Assembly: GCF_014489635.1 (NCBI RefSeq)
Contig: NZ_CP060828.1
Location: 2,513,501-2,577,500 of the forward strand
Source of the DNA: Streptomyces roseirectus
GTDB taxonomy: Bacteria > Actinomycetota > Actinomycetes > Streptomycetales > Streptomycetaceae
Length of the DNA stretch: 64,000 nt
Direction of reading: 5' to 3'
This document shows positions 1-8,518 of this stretch, in pieces. Both the position numbers and the translations under genes were made by a program. A model generated the notes under the pieces. It saw only the letters and a program-made list of their open reading frames with translations, had not been told where the DNA came from and did no database searches. Position 1 is the stretch's first letter. Every line of letters begins with the position of its first letter.

Positions 1-689
1 GCGGTGGCCACGGCGACGGCGCACGCGCCCGTGCCGCACGAGCGGGTCTCTCCGGAGCCTCGCTCGTGCACCCGCAGGGCGACGTGCCGGGGGCCCCGGT
101 CGACGACGAACTCGACGTTGACGCCGTCCGGGTAGGCCGCGGCGGGGCTGACAGGCGGCGCGGTGAACAGGTCGCCCGCGTGCGCGAGGTCGTCGACGAA
201 GGCGACCGCGTGCGGGTTGCCCATGTTGACGTTGCGCGCGGGCCAGCTGCGCTCGCCGACGGTCACCTCGACATCGCCCTCGGGGAGGCGGGCGCGGCCC
301 ATGCCGACCGTGACGTCGCCCTCCTTGTCGATGTGGACGGTCTTGACGCCCCCGCGCGTGGCGACCGCGAGGTCGCCCTCCTCGACGTGGCCGGCGTGCT
401 GGAGGTAGCGCGCGAACACGCGCACGCCGTTGCCGCACATCTCCGCCACCGAGCCGTCGCCGTTGCGGTAGTCCATGAACCACTCGGCCTCGGCCGCCAT
501 CGCGCGCGCCTCGGGGTGCGCCGCGGACCGCACGACGTGCAGCAGCCCGTCGCCGCCGATGCCCGCGCGGCGGTCGCACAGGGCGGCCACGGCGGCGGGC
601 GGGAGGTCCAGGGCGTTGTCCGGGTCCGGGACGATCACGAAGTCGTTCTCGGTCCCGTGCCCCTTGAGGAAGGCGATGCGCGTGCTCAT
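1..689 (-). CDS. dapF: Diaminopimelate epimerase, C-terminus outside window
   Basis: DapF converts LL- to meso-diaminopimelate for lysine and peptidoglycan synthesis in the cytosol. The first 229 residues are visible from an ATG at 689 (MSTRIAFLKGHGTENDF). The gene runs off the left edge, so its 3' end is missing. The two catalytic cysteine motifs are present: MCGNG around residue 85 and SCGTGACA close to the cut. GIGGDG and the substrate-binding YRNGDGS segment also match the family. The next gene upstream on the same strand is a membrane protein ending at 782, after about 90 bases. The placement near miaA is the usual Streptomyces arrangement. I am very sure of the function; only the truncation limits the entry. 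Confidence 0.97.
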   Translation of the reverse strand, partial: MSTRIAFLKGHGTENDFVIVPDPDNALDLPPAAVAALCDRRAGIGGDGLLHVVRSAAHPEARAMAAEAEWFMDYRNGDGSVAEMCGNGVRVFARYLQHAGHVEEGDLAVATRGGVKTVHIDKEGDVTVGMGRARLPEGDVEVTVGERSWPARNVNMGNPHAVAFVDDLAHAGDLFTAPPVSPAAAYPDGVNVEFVVDRGPRHVALRVHERGSGETRSCGTGACAVAVAT

Positions 690-781
690 TCCTCGATCGT
701 ACGGCGCGGGTACGACAGCGCCGGTCGGACGGGGTGACGGCGTCAAGCACGCGCGTGTGCGGCTCGGCTCCGTCCGGCGGC

Positions 782-1483
782 TCAGCGCAGCCGGGCGACC
801 CGCCAGACGGCCAGGACGACAGCCGCGGCGACCATCACGGCGTACGCGAGGATCACGCGCCAGTCGGGGCGCCGTCCGGAGCCGCGCAGGGGCAGTCCTG
901 GCCACGTGTAACCGACGCGGCGGGCGGCCATCATGCCCCACCCGGCGGCGCAGGAGCAGATCAGCAGGCCGAGCATGGCGACGACGGCGCCGCTGTCGCC
1001 GAAGTCGAAGGCGAGGGGGAAGGCGAACATCAGCGAGCCGACGGTGGCCAAGGCGACGATCGGGGCCAACTGCCAGATCCGCAGTCGGCGTTGGGGCCGC
1101 AGTTCGACCTCGACCTCAGGGCCTGAGGCGAACATCTCCTCGGGCTCGGGTCCGTCGTCCGTGACCCCGTCGGGCGTCTCGTCGTCCTCGTCGGGGCCGT
1201 CGGGGGCCAGCTCGCCGTCGGCGTCCAGGGGGCCGTCCACGGGCTCCTGGGAGGCGTCGGCGGGCTCGGTGGGGGCGTCGTCGTCCTGGCGTGCGTCACG
1301 GGGCTCGGAGGAGCCGTTCTCGCGCCCGCCGGGGCGCGGGATGCCGTCGATCAGGTGTGGGGCGCCCTCGGGGTCGGCCGCGAAGCCGTCCGCGCGCGGA
1401 CGGTCGTCGTCCGGCTTCCGTTCGTCCCGCCCGGAAGGGCGGTTCTCGGTGCCTTGTGCGGTGTCGCGAGGGCCGGCCTCCAT
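782..1483 (-). CDS. Acidic membrane protein of unknown function
   Basis: A 233-residue protein of unknown function. The first 120 or so residues are strongly acidic and rich in Asp, Glu, Pro and Gly, and probably disordered. After a basic stretch (RPQRRLRIW) come about three hydrophobic segments: QLAPIVALATVGSLMFAFPL, GAVVAMLGLLICSCAAGWGM and a final one near the C-terminus. It therefore looks like a small integral membrane protein with a long soluble N-terminal arm. I chose the ATG at 1483 because GGGAGGG precedes it at good spacing; an in-frame GTG at 1513 would add ten residues but has no clear ribosome site. It lies between miaA and dapF on the same strand, which suggests co-transcription and nothing firm about role. 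Confidence 0.75.
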   Translation of the reverse strand: MEAGPRDTAQGTENRPSGRDERKPDDDRPRADGFAADPEGAPHLIDGIPRPGGRENGSSEPRDARQDDDAPTEPADASQEPVDGPLDADGELAPDGPDEDDETPDGVTDDGPEPEEMFASGPEVEVELRPQRRLRIWQLAPIVALATVGSLMFAFPLAFDFGDSGAVVAMLGLLICSCAAGWGMMAARRVGYTWPGLPLRGSGRRPDWRVILAYAVMVAAAVVLAVWRVARLR

Positions 1484-1591
1484 CGCCACGCGCCCTCCCA
1501 ACTCGGACTCCACTTGGTCGATCGAAGCTCGATGATGGCACGGTACGAACGGCCCGGATGACGGCCTGGGCGTCCCGATGCCATGACGTGA

Positions 1592-2530
1592 TCAGGCTGT
1601 AACCGGTCGTTCGACCAACGCCGATGCGAGGCGCGGAAGTTCCTCGCGGTCCGCCGCGCCCCCACTCAACCAGTGCACCCTGGGATCGCGCCTGAACCAC
1701 GAATCCTGACGGCGCGCGAAGCGCTTGGTGGCGCGGACGGTCTCCGCCCGCGCCTCGTCCTCGGTGCACTCGCCGGAGAGGGCCGCCAGGATCTGCTGGT
1801 AGCCCAGCGCGCGCGAGGCGGTGAGCCCGTCGCGCAACCCCTGCGCCTCCAGTGCGCGCACCTCGTCGACGAGTCCGGCCTCCCACATGCGGTCGACCCT
1901 CAGGGCGATGCGTTCATCGAGTTCCGGGCGGGCGACGTCGACGCCGATCTGGACGGTGTCGTAGACCGAATCGTGGCCCGGGAGGTTGGCGGTGAAGGGC
2001 CTGCCGGTGATCTCGATCACTTCGAGGGCCCGGACGATACGGCGCCCGTTGCCCGGCAGGATCGCGCGCGCGGCGTCCGGGTCGGCCGCTGCCAGGCGCG
2101 CGTGCAGGGCGCCGGAGCCGCGCAGGGCCAGCTCGTCCTCCAGGCGGGCGCGCACCTCGGGGTCGGTGCCGGGGAACTCCAGGTTGTCGACCGCGCCGCG
2201 GACGTACAGGCCGGAGCCGCCGACCAGGATCGGCCAGCGGCCCTCGGCGAGCAGCGCGTCGATCCGCGCGCGGGCGAGGCGCTGGTACTCGGCGACGGAC
2301 GCGGTCTCGGTGACGTCCCAGATGTCCAGGAGGTGGTGGGGAACTCCGCCGCGCTCCTCGATCGTTAGCTTGGCGGTACCGATGTCCATTCCCCGGTAGA
2401 GCTGCATGGAGTCGGAGTTGATGACCTCACCGCCCAACCGCTGGGCCAGGAAGACCCCCAGATCGGATTTTCCGGCCGCAGTCGGTCCGACGACGGCGAT
2501 GACTCGGGGGGCGGGGGGTGCGCTGCTCAC
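1592..2530 (-). CDS. miaA: tRNA dimethylallyltransferase MiaA
   Basis: MiaA transfers a dimethylallyl group from DMAPP to N6 of A37 in tRNAs reading UNN codons, making the substrate of MiaB, which is encoded 1.8 kb away. The 312-residue product has the usual family length. The P-loop GPTAAGKSDLG lies at about residues 15-25, followed by the family motifs NSDSMQLYRGMDIGTAK and VGGSGLYVRG and the RRIVRALEV segment. The start is a GTG at 2530. Downstream genes on the same strand encode the acidic membrane protein and DapF. Function is certain; the exact start is likely. Confidence 0.97.
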   Translation of the reverse strand: MSSAPPAPRVIAVVGPTAAGKSDLGVFLAQRLGGEVINSDSMQLYRGMDIGTAKLTIEERGGVPHHLLDIWDVTETASVAEYQRLARARIDALLAEGRWPILVGGSGLYVRGAVDNLEFPGTDPEVRARLEDELALRGSGALHARLAAADPDAARAILPGNGRRIVRALEVIEITGRPFTANLPGHDSVYDTVQIGVDVARPELDERIALRVDRMWEAGLVDEVRALEAQGLRDGLTASRALGYQQILAALSGECTEDEARAETVRATKRFARRQDSWFRRDPRVHWLSGGAADREELPRLASALVERPVTA

Positions 2531-2678
2531 GGCACCAGTCTCGCAAACCTCGCGGGGCGCGCTCGACCGGTGAGGGTGACGGGATCAGAAGTGCGCGAGT
2601 ACCGTATGAAGTGGGTATGAGCGCTTTTACGAAGTTCGTTCGCTGCAGGTGACGTAACGCGCGAGGGAAGGTGACCCG

Positions 2679-2936
2679 ATGGGTCTCATGGACAATTTGA
2701 AGGCCAAGCTCGCCCCGGCCAAGGACAAGGTCTCCGACCTCGCACAGCAGCACGGGGGCAAGATCCAGGACGGCATCGAGAAGGCCGCCAAGGCGGTCGA
2801 CGAGCGGACCAAGGGCAAGTACAGCGACAAGATCCACTCCGGTACCGACAAGGCCAAGGACGCCGTGGACCGCATCGCGCACAAGGACGACGGCACGACC
2901 GGCACTCCGCCGAGCGCGCCGCCCCCGGCGTCCTGA
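2679..2936 (+). CDS. Small MT0933/Rv0909-family antitoxin-like protein
   Basis: An 85-residue charged protein, MGLMDNLKAKLAPAKDKV onward, rich in Lys, Asp and Ala, with an amphipathic helical pattern and a Pro/Ala tail. It resembles the MT0933-like antitoxin family (Rv0909 of Mycobacterium tuberculosis). That family is named for pairing with an SRPBCC-fold toxin, but no such partner is adjacent here, so a toxin-antitoxin role is only inferred from the family name. GGAAGGTGACCCG precedes the ATG. It is divergent from miaA and followed by a strong hairpin at 2955-2988. A housekeeping or stress role is equally possible. Confidence 0.8.
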   Translation: MGLMDNLKAKLAPAKDKVSDLAQQHGGKIQDGIEKAAKAVDERTKGKYSDKIHSGTDKAKDAVDRIAHKDDGTTGTPPSAPPPAS

Positions 2937-2954
2937 TCCGCACCCAGGACGCCT

Positions 2955-2988
2955 GCCGGCGGACGGCCCTCCGGGGTCGTCCGCCGGC
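2955..2988. terminator. Hairpin between two convergent genes
   Basis: A perfect 11-bp inverted repeat, GCCGGCGGACG and CGTCCGCCGGC, is separated by 12 bases. It lies between the convergent genes ending at 2936 (plus) and 3003 (minus), so it can stop transcription from both sides. There is no T-tract, which is common for Streptomyces terminators. Confidence 0.75.
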
Positions 2989-3002
2989 GCGCACCCGAGG
3001 GG

Positions 3003-3722
3003 CTACGACCAGGTCGCGACCACGTACCCGACGCCGTACGGCGCGTCCTCGTACAGCAGCTCGCCGCTGAGCCCCGCGTCCTTGCCCGCGCCCGCCAGGA
3101 CCTGCCAGGGCGCCCGGCCCGACACCATGAGCTGGCGGGCCAGCTCGACGTCCATGGCTTCGAGCGCCGTCACGTCCGCCTTGCCGAGCGCCTGGCCCGC
3201 CTCCGCGTCGAAGGGCGCCGCCCGCTCGTCGAGGTAGCCCGGCGCCTTCAGCGTCCGGCACGCGCTCGCGTCGCCCATCACCAGCAGCGCGACCCGCTCG
3301 GCCCGCTCGGCGGCCTCCCGCCCGAACCGCACGCACTGCTCCGCACCGAAGGGCTCCCCGACCCCAAGTCCCTCGATCGGGGCATCCCCCCAGCCGACCT
3401 TCCCGAGCAGCCAGGCCCCCACCGCGAGCGACGGCGGCAGTAGCCGCCCGCTCCCGTCGCCGTCCCCGTCGCCCTGCCCCAGCCGGACGACGATGTCGGC
3501 GCCGAACCCCCGGAACGACCCCGGCGTCCCCTGCGCGTACGGGCCGCACCCGTGTTCCGCCGCGGGGCCCACGACCACGAGCCGGTCGGGGCGGGCGGCG
3601 GCGATCACACCCAGTGCGTCCAGGCAGGCGGCTCTGGCGGCGTCCAGTTCGGGCGCTGCTCCCGCGGCGATCTCGGGCACCAGGAGCGGCGGACAGGGAC
3701 AGACTGCGGCGGCGACAAGCAT
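3003..3722 (-). CDS. Class III extradiol dioxygenase-fold protein
   Basis: A 239-residue cytosolic protein, starting MLVAAAVCPCPPLLVPEIAAG, with the look of the class III extradiol ring-cleavage dioxygenase subunit B / MEMO-like fold. The early PPLLVPE segment, the central LVVVGPAAEH and the VALLVMGDASA strand match that fold. Several metal-binding residues of true dioxygenases are hard to place, and no aromatic catabolic genes are nearby, so the substrate is unknown and it may not be a dioxygenase at all. The gene starts at an ATG at 3722, stands alone, and is followed by the shared terminator at 2955-2988. In Streptomyces it is a conserved neighbour of miaA and miaB. Confidence 0.75.
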   Translation of the reverse strand: MLVAAAVCPCPPLLVPEIAAGAAPELDAARAACLDALGVIAAARPDRLVVVGPAAEHGCGPYAQGTPGSFRGFGADIVVRLGQGDGDGDGSGRLLPPSLAVGAWLLGKVGWGDAPIEGLGVGEPFGAEQCVRFGREAAERAERVALLVMGDASACRTLKAPGYLDERAAPFDAEAGQALGKADVTALEAMDVELARQLMVSGRAPWQVLAGAGKDAGLSGELLYEDAPYGVGYVVATWS

Positions 3723-4060
3723 GATCGGCAGCGTATCCCCGGGAAGCGGTCACACGTCACAAACGGGTCGGTCGGACATGGAAGGGATCGGCCTGGCGGG
3801 CGGCGTGAGGACGGGACCGTACCGACGCGAGGACGAGGCCGTGCCGACGCGACGGCAGCGTCAAAACGCATCCGTATCGTCGCTACGCCAGCGTGAGGAC
3901 GGACCCGTCGCGACCTGACGCCCACGTCACGACGGCGACGAACCGTCCTGACGGCAGCGTCGGGACGCTACGGACTCGTCGCGACGCACCCCGATCCGAC
4001 GAACCGGTACCGTCCCGACGCCGCTCTCCCGCCACGCCGCACCCCGCCCCGCGCCCCGTC
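3723..4060. repeat. Intergenic region of degenerate GACG/CGTC repeats
   Basis: No gene is visible in these 338 bases. Much of it (about 3790-4030) is built from closely spaced GACG and CGTC tetramers and near-palindromes. GACGGCAGCGTC occurs twice about 100 bases apart, followed by the related tails AAAACGCATCCG and GGGACGCTACGG, and the palindrome GTCGCGAC also occurs twice. It could form several short hairpins on either strand. It lies between two minus-strand genes. Confidence 0.5.
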
Positions 4061-4378
4061 TCAACGAGCCGCGCTGTCCTCGATCAGCTCGGCCAACGAG
4101 AACCGCGTCAGAAACGTCTCGAACTGACCGTCCGTGAGAAGAAGGAACCCGTCGTCCTGCCGGTACAGCCGCGTACGCCGGGGCATGCGCGGGTGCGTGG
4201 GGCTGAACGCGCGCGCCTGGAGCTCCAGTTCGCACAGGGCCTGCTCGCGGGTCCCCTCGATCTCACCGAGCACGGAGGCGGACCAGCGCTTGCCGTCGCC
4301 GCTCCCGGAGGTCGACTCGACGACGAGCCCCCACCGCCGGACGACGGCGTCCGAGAGGCCGCCTGTGCCGTCAGTCAA
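4061..4378 (-). CDS. Conserved small hypothetical protein after miaB
   Basis: A 105-residue protein I do not recognise by name. It begins, from a TTG at 4378, [20 protein letters not shown] and has a mixed alpha/beta pattern ending [12 protein letters not shown]. No signal peptide or membrane segment is present. The TTG overlaps the miaB stop codon, so the two genes are translationally coupled; any upstream start would lie inside miaB in another frame. The central stretch ([20 protein letters not shown]) reads like a real folded domain. Coupling suggests expression with MiaB but does not reveal a function. Confidence 0.7.
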   Translation of the reverse strand: MTDGTGGLSDAVVRRWGLVVESTSGSGDGKRWSASVLGEIEGTREQALCELELQARAFSPTHPRMPRRTRLYRQDDGFLLLTDGQFETFLTRFSLAELIEDSAAR

Positions 4379-5888
4379 CGCTGCATCCGCCCGTGGCGAC
4401 CGGCAGCGGGGCGGGGACGCCGACCTTGGGGAGGCCGAGCATGACGCCGGCCGGGGCGGCGGCCTTCTCGGCGGTGCGCTTCTCCCAGGCGTCGCCCGCG
4501 CGCGTGCGGCGCACGTCGAGGACGGGGCCCTCGGCGAGGAGGTGGTGCGGGGCGGCGTAGGTGATCTCGACGGTGACAATGTCGCCGGGGCGGACGTCCT
4601 GGTCGGGCTTGGTGAAGTGGACGAGGCGGTTGTCGGGGGCGCGGCCGGACAGGCGCCGGGTGGCGTCGTCCTTGCGACCCTCGCCCTCGGCGACCATCAG
4701 CTCCAGGGTGCGGCCGACCTGCTTCTTGTTCTCGTCCCAGGAGATCTCCTCCTGGAGGGCGACAAGGCGCTCGTAGCGCGCCTGGACGACCGCCTTGGGG
4801 ATCTGGCCCTCCATGGTCGCCGCGGGCGTCCCGGGGCGCTTGGAGTACTGGAAGGTGAACGCCTGGGCGAAGCGGGCCTCACGGACGACGTGGAGGGTCT
4901 GCTCGAAGTCCTCCTCGGTCTCCCCGGGGAAGCCGACGATGATGTCGGTGGAGATCGCCGCGTGCGGGATGGCCGCGCGGACCTTCTCGATGATCCCCAG
5001 GTAGCGCTCCTGGCGGTAGGAGCGGCGCATCGCCTTGAGGACGGTGTCCGAGCCGGACTGGAGCGGCATGTGGAGCTGCGGCATCACGTTGGGCGTCTCG
5101 GCCATGGCGGCGATGACGTCGTCCGTGAAGTCCCGGGGGTGCGGGGAGGTGAAGCGCACGCGCTCCAGGCCGTCGATCTTCCCGCAGGCGCGCAGGAGCT
5201 TGCTGAACGCCTCGCGGTCGCCGATGTCGCTGCCGTACGCGTTGACGTTCTGGCCGAGCAGGGTGATCTCGGAGACGCCCTCGCCGACCAGGGCCTCGAT
5301 CTCGGCCAGGATGTCGCCGGGGCGGCGGTCCTTCTCCTTGCCGCGCAGGGCCGGGACGATGCAGAAGGTGCAGGTGTTGTTGCAGCCGACGGAGATCGAC
5401 ACCCAGGCCGCGTAGGCGCTCTCCCGGCGCGTGGGCAGCGTGGAGGGGAACGCCTCCAGGGACTCGGCGATCTCGACCTGCGCCTCTTCCTGCACGCGTG
5501 CGCGTTCCAGCAGGACCGGCAGCTTGCCGATGTTGTGGGTGCCGAAGACGACGTCCACCCAGGGCGCCTTCTTGACGATCGTGTCGCGGTCCTTCTGCGC
5601 GAGGCAGCCGCCGACGGCGATCTGCATGCCCGGACGGGACGCCTTCTTCGGCGCGAGGCGGCCGAGGTTGCCGTAGAGCCGGTTGTCGGCGTTCTCACGG
5701 ACCGCGCAGGTGTTGAAGACCACGACGTCGGCGTCCCCGTCGGAGCCCTCGGGCGCGCGGACGTATCCGGCGCCCTCCAGCAGACCGGCCAGGCGTTCGG
5801 AGTCGTGGACGTTCATCTGGCACCCGTACGTGCGTACTTCGTAGGTCTTCACGTCCACGGGCTGGCTCCGGTCGCTGCTGCTGGTCAT
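4371..5888 (-). CDS. miaB: tRNA-2-methylthio-N6-dimethylallyladenosine synthase MiaB
   Basis: MiaB is a radical-SAM methylthiotransferase that converts i6A37 to ms2i6A37 in tRNA, acting after MiaA. The 505-residue protein shows the three family domains: an N-terminal MTTase domain ([20 protein letters not shown], then [10 protein letters not shown] and GGCLAQKD, which carry the auxiliary-cluster cysteines), a radical-SAM core with CNNTCTFC, and a C-terminal TRAM region. Residues after about 460 form a variable tail. The start is an ATG at 5888. RimO, the ribosomal paralogue, is also in this window at 44589-46061; the tRNA-type N-terminal motifs and the nearby miaA support the MiaB assignment here. 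Confidence 0.97.
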   Translation of the reverse strand: MTSSSDRSQPVDVKTYEVRTYGCQMNVHDSERLAGLLEGAGYVRAPEGSDGDADVVVFNTCAVRENADNRLYGNLGRLAPKKASRPGMQIAVGGCLAQKDRDTIVKKAPWVDVVFGTHNIGKLPVLLERARVQEEAQVEIAESLEAFPSTLPTRRESAYAAWVSISVGCNNTCTFCIVPALRGKEKDRRPGDILAEIEALVGEGVSEITLLGQNVNAYGSDIGDREAFSKLLRACGKIDGLERVRFTSPHPRDFTDDVIAAMAETPNVMPQLHMPLQSGSDTVLKAMRRSYRQERYLGIIEKVRAAIPHAAISTDIIVGFPGETEEDFEQTLHVVREARFAQAFTFQYSKRPGTPAATMEGQIPKAVVQARYERLVALQEEISWDENKKQVGRTLELMVAEGEGRKDDATRRLSGRAPDNRLVHFTKPDQDVRPGDIVTVEITYAAPHHLLAEGPVLDVRRTRAGDAWEKRTAEKAAAPAGVMLGLPKVGVPAPLPVATGGCSVD

Positions 5889-6062
5889 GGCTCAAGGGTA
5901 GGCGGTGCCCCGGACAGCCTCGTCCCCCAGTCGGAGCAACCGCTTGTCACTGCTTCGTCACAGCCCGCGTTCACGGGGCAACTCCCGCCAGGCATCCCGT
6001 GTCGAACCGGTTGTCAGCGACAAACGGGGAAAGACCGATCACCAGGGAATGGTGGACACGTC

Positions 6063-7496
6063 ATGAGGAACCGCAGGAATCTCGCGCTCGGCGCGGCCGC
6101 GCTCCTGCTCCTGACCGGGGCCGGGATCACCACGGCGCCCGCCGCCTTCGCGGGGACGCCGGGCGGCACGTACGCGAACGACCGCAACAGCGACTTCGAC
6201 GGCGACGGGTACGACGACGCCCTGACCGGCGCCCCGGGCGGCACGGTCGGCGGCCAGGCGGGCGCGGGCTACGTCACCGTCCAGTACGGCTCGGCGAAGG
6301 GGATCGTCGCTCCCAGGGGCCGCACAGCCGTTCTGAACCAGGATTCCGCCGGGGTCCCCGGGGCGGCTCGGTCGGGGAACGGCTTCGGGTCCGCCGTGGC
6401 GACCGGCGACGTGAACGGGGACGGGTACGACGACGCGCTCGTGGGCGTGCCGGGCGAGGACGTCGGCGGGAAGGCGGACGCCGGCCGCGCGGTCGTCCTG
6501 TACGGCTCCGCGCGCGGGCTGCGCGGCACCGGGGCGGTCTCCCTGACGGCCGTCGAGCCGCAGCAGGAGGCGCGGTACGGCACCGCCGTGGCCGCCGCGC
6601 ACTTCACCGGCGCGACCCCGGGCGACGGGATCGCCGTGGCCGACACGGGCGGCGTGGACCTCTTCTCGGACGAGGGCCCGATGCTGCGGGTGACGCGCCT
6701 GGAGACCGTCGACGACCCGGGCGGCGTGTCCGTCGTCCCCGTCGGCCTGACGACCGGGAACTTCGACGGCGACGGGTACGCCGACCTCGTCGTCTCCGGG
6801 CTGAGCCTGGTGGACGGCGAAGGGGTGCGCGGGCGCACGGTCGTCTTCCGGGGCGACCCGTACGCCCTGCGCTACCACCGCGACCTGACCGGTGGCCCGG
6901 CAGAGGCGGCCGGGGACGTCAACGGCGACGGCTACGACGACCTGGCCACCGGCGAGGAGGGCGGGCCGTCCTACGGGGGCCTCGTGCTGCTCCGGTACGG
7001 CAGCCCCGAGGGGATCACCGAACTCGCCGACGAGCTGTCCCAGGACACGCCCGGCATCCCCGGCACCGCGCGCGAGGGCGACGCCTGGGGCACCGACCTC
7101 TCGATCGCCGACACGGACGGCGACGGCCATGCCGACCTCGCCGTCGGCGCGCCCGGCAAGAACGCCGGCAAGGGCGCCGTCTGGATCGTCCGGGGGCAGG
7201 TGCGCGGCTGGACGCCGGACGGCCTCAAGCACTTCGACCTCGACTCGGCCGCCGTCCCCGGCACCGCCCGCCCCGGCGACGCGTTCGGCGCCCAGGTCCG
7301 CCTGATCGACACCGACCGCGACGGCCGCGCGGAACTCCTCTCGGCCGCGCCCGGCGCGAACGCCGGCTCCGGCACGGTGACCGCCTTCCCTGCCGCCCCT
7401 GACGGCGTGACCGCCAAGGGCTCCCGCCCGTTCGACGGCACCTCCTTCGGTGCCGTCGGCAAGGGGGCGCGGTTCGGGGCGGCGATCGACGAGTGA
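6063..7496 (+). CDS. Secreted FG-GAP/VCBS repeat protein
   Basis: A 477-residue exported protein. Residues 1-30 form a classical signal peptide (basic MRNRRN, hydrophobic ALGAAALLLLTGAG, cleavage near AAFA). The rest is a beta-propeller-like array of about six FG-GAP repeats, each carrying a calcium-binding loop such as DFDGDGYDDALTGAPG, DVNGDGYDDAL, NFDGDGYADL and DTDGDGHADLAVGAPG. The last loop, DTDRDGRAE, is degenerate. Proteins of this kind are abundant extracellular Streptomyces products resembling integrin-alpha N-terminal domains, and their ligands are mostly unknown. No catalytic domain is fused. The ATG at 6063 is chosen because it opens the signal peptide. The gene is divergent from miaB. 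Confidence 0.88.
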   Translation: MRNRRNLALGAAALLLLTGAGITTAPAAFAGTPGGTYANDRNSDFDGDGYDDALTGAPGGTVGGQAGAGYVTVQYGSAKGIVAPRGRTAVLNQDSAGVPGAARSGNGFGSAVATGDVNGDGYDDALVGVPGEDVGGKADAGRAVVLYGSARGLRGTGAVSLTAVEPQQEARYGTAVAAAHFTGATPGDGIAVADTGGVDLFSDEGPMLRVTRLETVDDPGGVSVVPVGLTTGNFDGDGYADLVVSGLSLVDGEGVRGRTVVFRGDPYALRYHRDLTGGPAEAAGDVNGDGYDDLATGEEGGPSYGGLVLLRYGSPEGITELADELSQDTPGIPGTAREGDAWGTDLSIADTDGDGHADLAVGAPGKNAGKGAVWIVRGQVRGWTPDGLKHFDLDSAAVPGTARPGDAFGAQVRLIDTDRDGRAELLSAAPGANAGSGTVTAFPAAPDGVTAKGSRPFDGTSFGAVGKGARFGAAIDE

Positions 7497-7810
7497 CGGT
7501 TCCGCCGGTCAGGTCAGGCACCGGCACCGCCGCACCCACGCGCGGAGAGCCGCGACACGCATGACCGCAGCATCCGGCGGATCAACGGGCTCGCTCCCGG
7601 CGCGCGGGCGACGTGCCTCGCCTCGGGAGGGCGCCGTCGGCGTCAGGAGCCTCGCGCCCGCGCGGGGGTGCCAGGGGGCGGGCTGACGCGAGCGTCTGAC
7701 GTCGCCTCACGCGAGAAGCGGCGGAGCACGAAGCAGCGTCCGATGCGCACGCACGCGTGAACGTCGCACGAAGTCCGACCCGCGCGCGGAAGGAGGCGCC
7801 CCTCACCACC
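7497..7810. other. Intergenic region, no gene seen
   Basis: These 314 bases separate the FG-GAP gene from the convergent DsbA-like gene. I see no reading frame with plausible codon use or ribosome site. The stretch contains several short GC-rich inverted elements such as GCGCGCGGG and GACGCGAGCGTC, but no single long hairpin to call as a terminator. Confidence 0.4.
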
Positions 7811-8422
7811 TCAGCCCAGCAACGCCAACCGAGCATCCACCTCGTCCGCCGTAGCGTGCCCGTGCGCCAGCGGTACCACCCGCTCACCGTCGACGGCGAG
7901 CAGCGTCGGAAACCCGCTCACCCCGAGTTCCGCGCTGCGCCGGAACCCGGCCTGGGCCTCCGTACGCGCGCGGGGTGATGCGAAGGCGGTGACGACGGCG
8001 TCCGCGTCCAGGCCGTGGGCCTCGGCGAGCTTCCGGTAGGTGGCCGGGTCGGAGAGGCTGAGGCCGTCGATGTAGAAGGCGTCCTGGAGGGCCGTCGCGA
8101 GTTCGACGACCCGGTCGGGCGCGGACGCGCGCAGGGCGGCGAGGCCCCGTGCGGCGGCCTCGGAGTCCATGACGAAGGAGCCGTCCTCGATGAGCCGCCG
8201 GTAGGGCTCGGCGAAGACCGCGCCGGTCAGTTCGGTGATCTTCCGGTTGGCGCCCTGGACGTGCCCGAACTCGCGGATCGGAACGCGCCGCGAGCCGGTG
8301 AAGAGGCCCCCGGGGACGACCTCGACGGGCAGTTCCGGGTGGCGCGCGGCGGTCTCGCGGACGGTGGCGGAGAAGCCGTGGGACCAGCCGCAGTAGGCGT
8401 CGTACACGTAGACGAGCTGCAT
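7811..8422 (-). CDS. DsbA-family (FrnE-like) thioredoxin-fold oxidoreductase
   Basis: A 203-residue cytosolic protein of the DsbA/FrnE thioredoxin-fold family. It opens MQLVYVYDAYCGWSHGFSAT. The expected CxxC position reads CGWS, so only the first cysteine is kept; a glutathione- or mycothiol-type monothiol role or an isomerase role is more likely than disulfide oxidation. The cis-proline region is GVSGFPTLLAVDGE, and an all-alpha insertion separates the two halves as in DsbA. There is no signal peptide. It lies downstream of a MarR-type regulator on the same strand, 96 bases apart, with a perfect inverted repeat between them (8470-8496) that may be the regulator's operator. Confidence 0.85.
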   Translation of the reverse strand: MQLVYVYDAYCGWSHGFSATVRETAARHPELPVEVVPGGLFTGSRRVPIREFGHVQGANRKITELTGAVFAEPYRRLIEDGSFVMDSEAAARGLAALRASAPDRVVELATALQDAFYIDGLSLSDPATYRKLAEAHGLDADAVVTAFASPRARTEAQAGFRRSAELGVSGFPTLLAVDGERVVPLAHGHATADEVDARLALLG

Positions 8423-8469
8423 CGATGACCTCGACAGGGTGCGGCGCTCGCCGGACGCGAGCGATTCAC

Positions 8470-8496
8470 CTGAGGGAACAGTATCTGCCCCCTCAG
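8470..8496. promoter_or_regulatory. Inverted repeat upstream of the DsbA-like gene
   Basis: A perfect 7-bp inverted repeat, CTGAGGG and CCCTCAG, with a 13-base spacer, sits 48 bases upstream of the DsbA-like start. MarR proteins bind short palindromes near promoters and a marR-like gene ends just upstream, so an operator is plausible but untested. Confidence 0.4.
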
Positions 8497-8518
8497 ATAT
8501 TTCCGTCGCGGCGGAGCC

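Noticed and set aside
2597..2618. Sigma-B-type promoter (GAGT, then GGGTAT) before the small antitoxin-like gene
   Set aside because: The -10 fits but the spacing to the only GNNT is 12 bases, shorter than the 14-16 expected.
2637..2660. GTTCGCTGCAGGTGACG as a ClgR box upstream of the small antitoxin-like gene
   Set aside because: It lacks the second GCG half-site of the consensus and has a C where A is expected.
2679..3722. Toxin-antitoxin module
   Set aside because: The small protein resembles an antitoxin family, but its neighbour is an extradiol dioxygenase-fold protein on the other strand, not the expected SRPBCC toxin.
4134..7496. An 1120-codon plus-strand frame across the miaB region into the FG-GAP gene
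   Set aside because: Its first 640 codons are antisense to miaB and have no family features; only the part from 6063 with the signal peptide is a gene.
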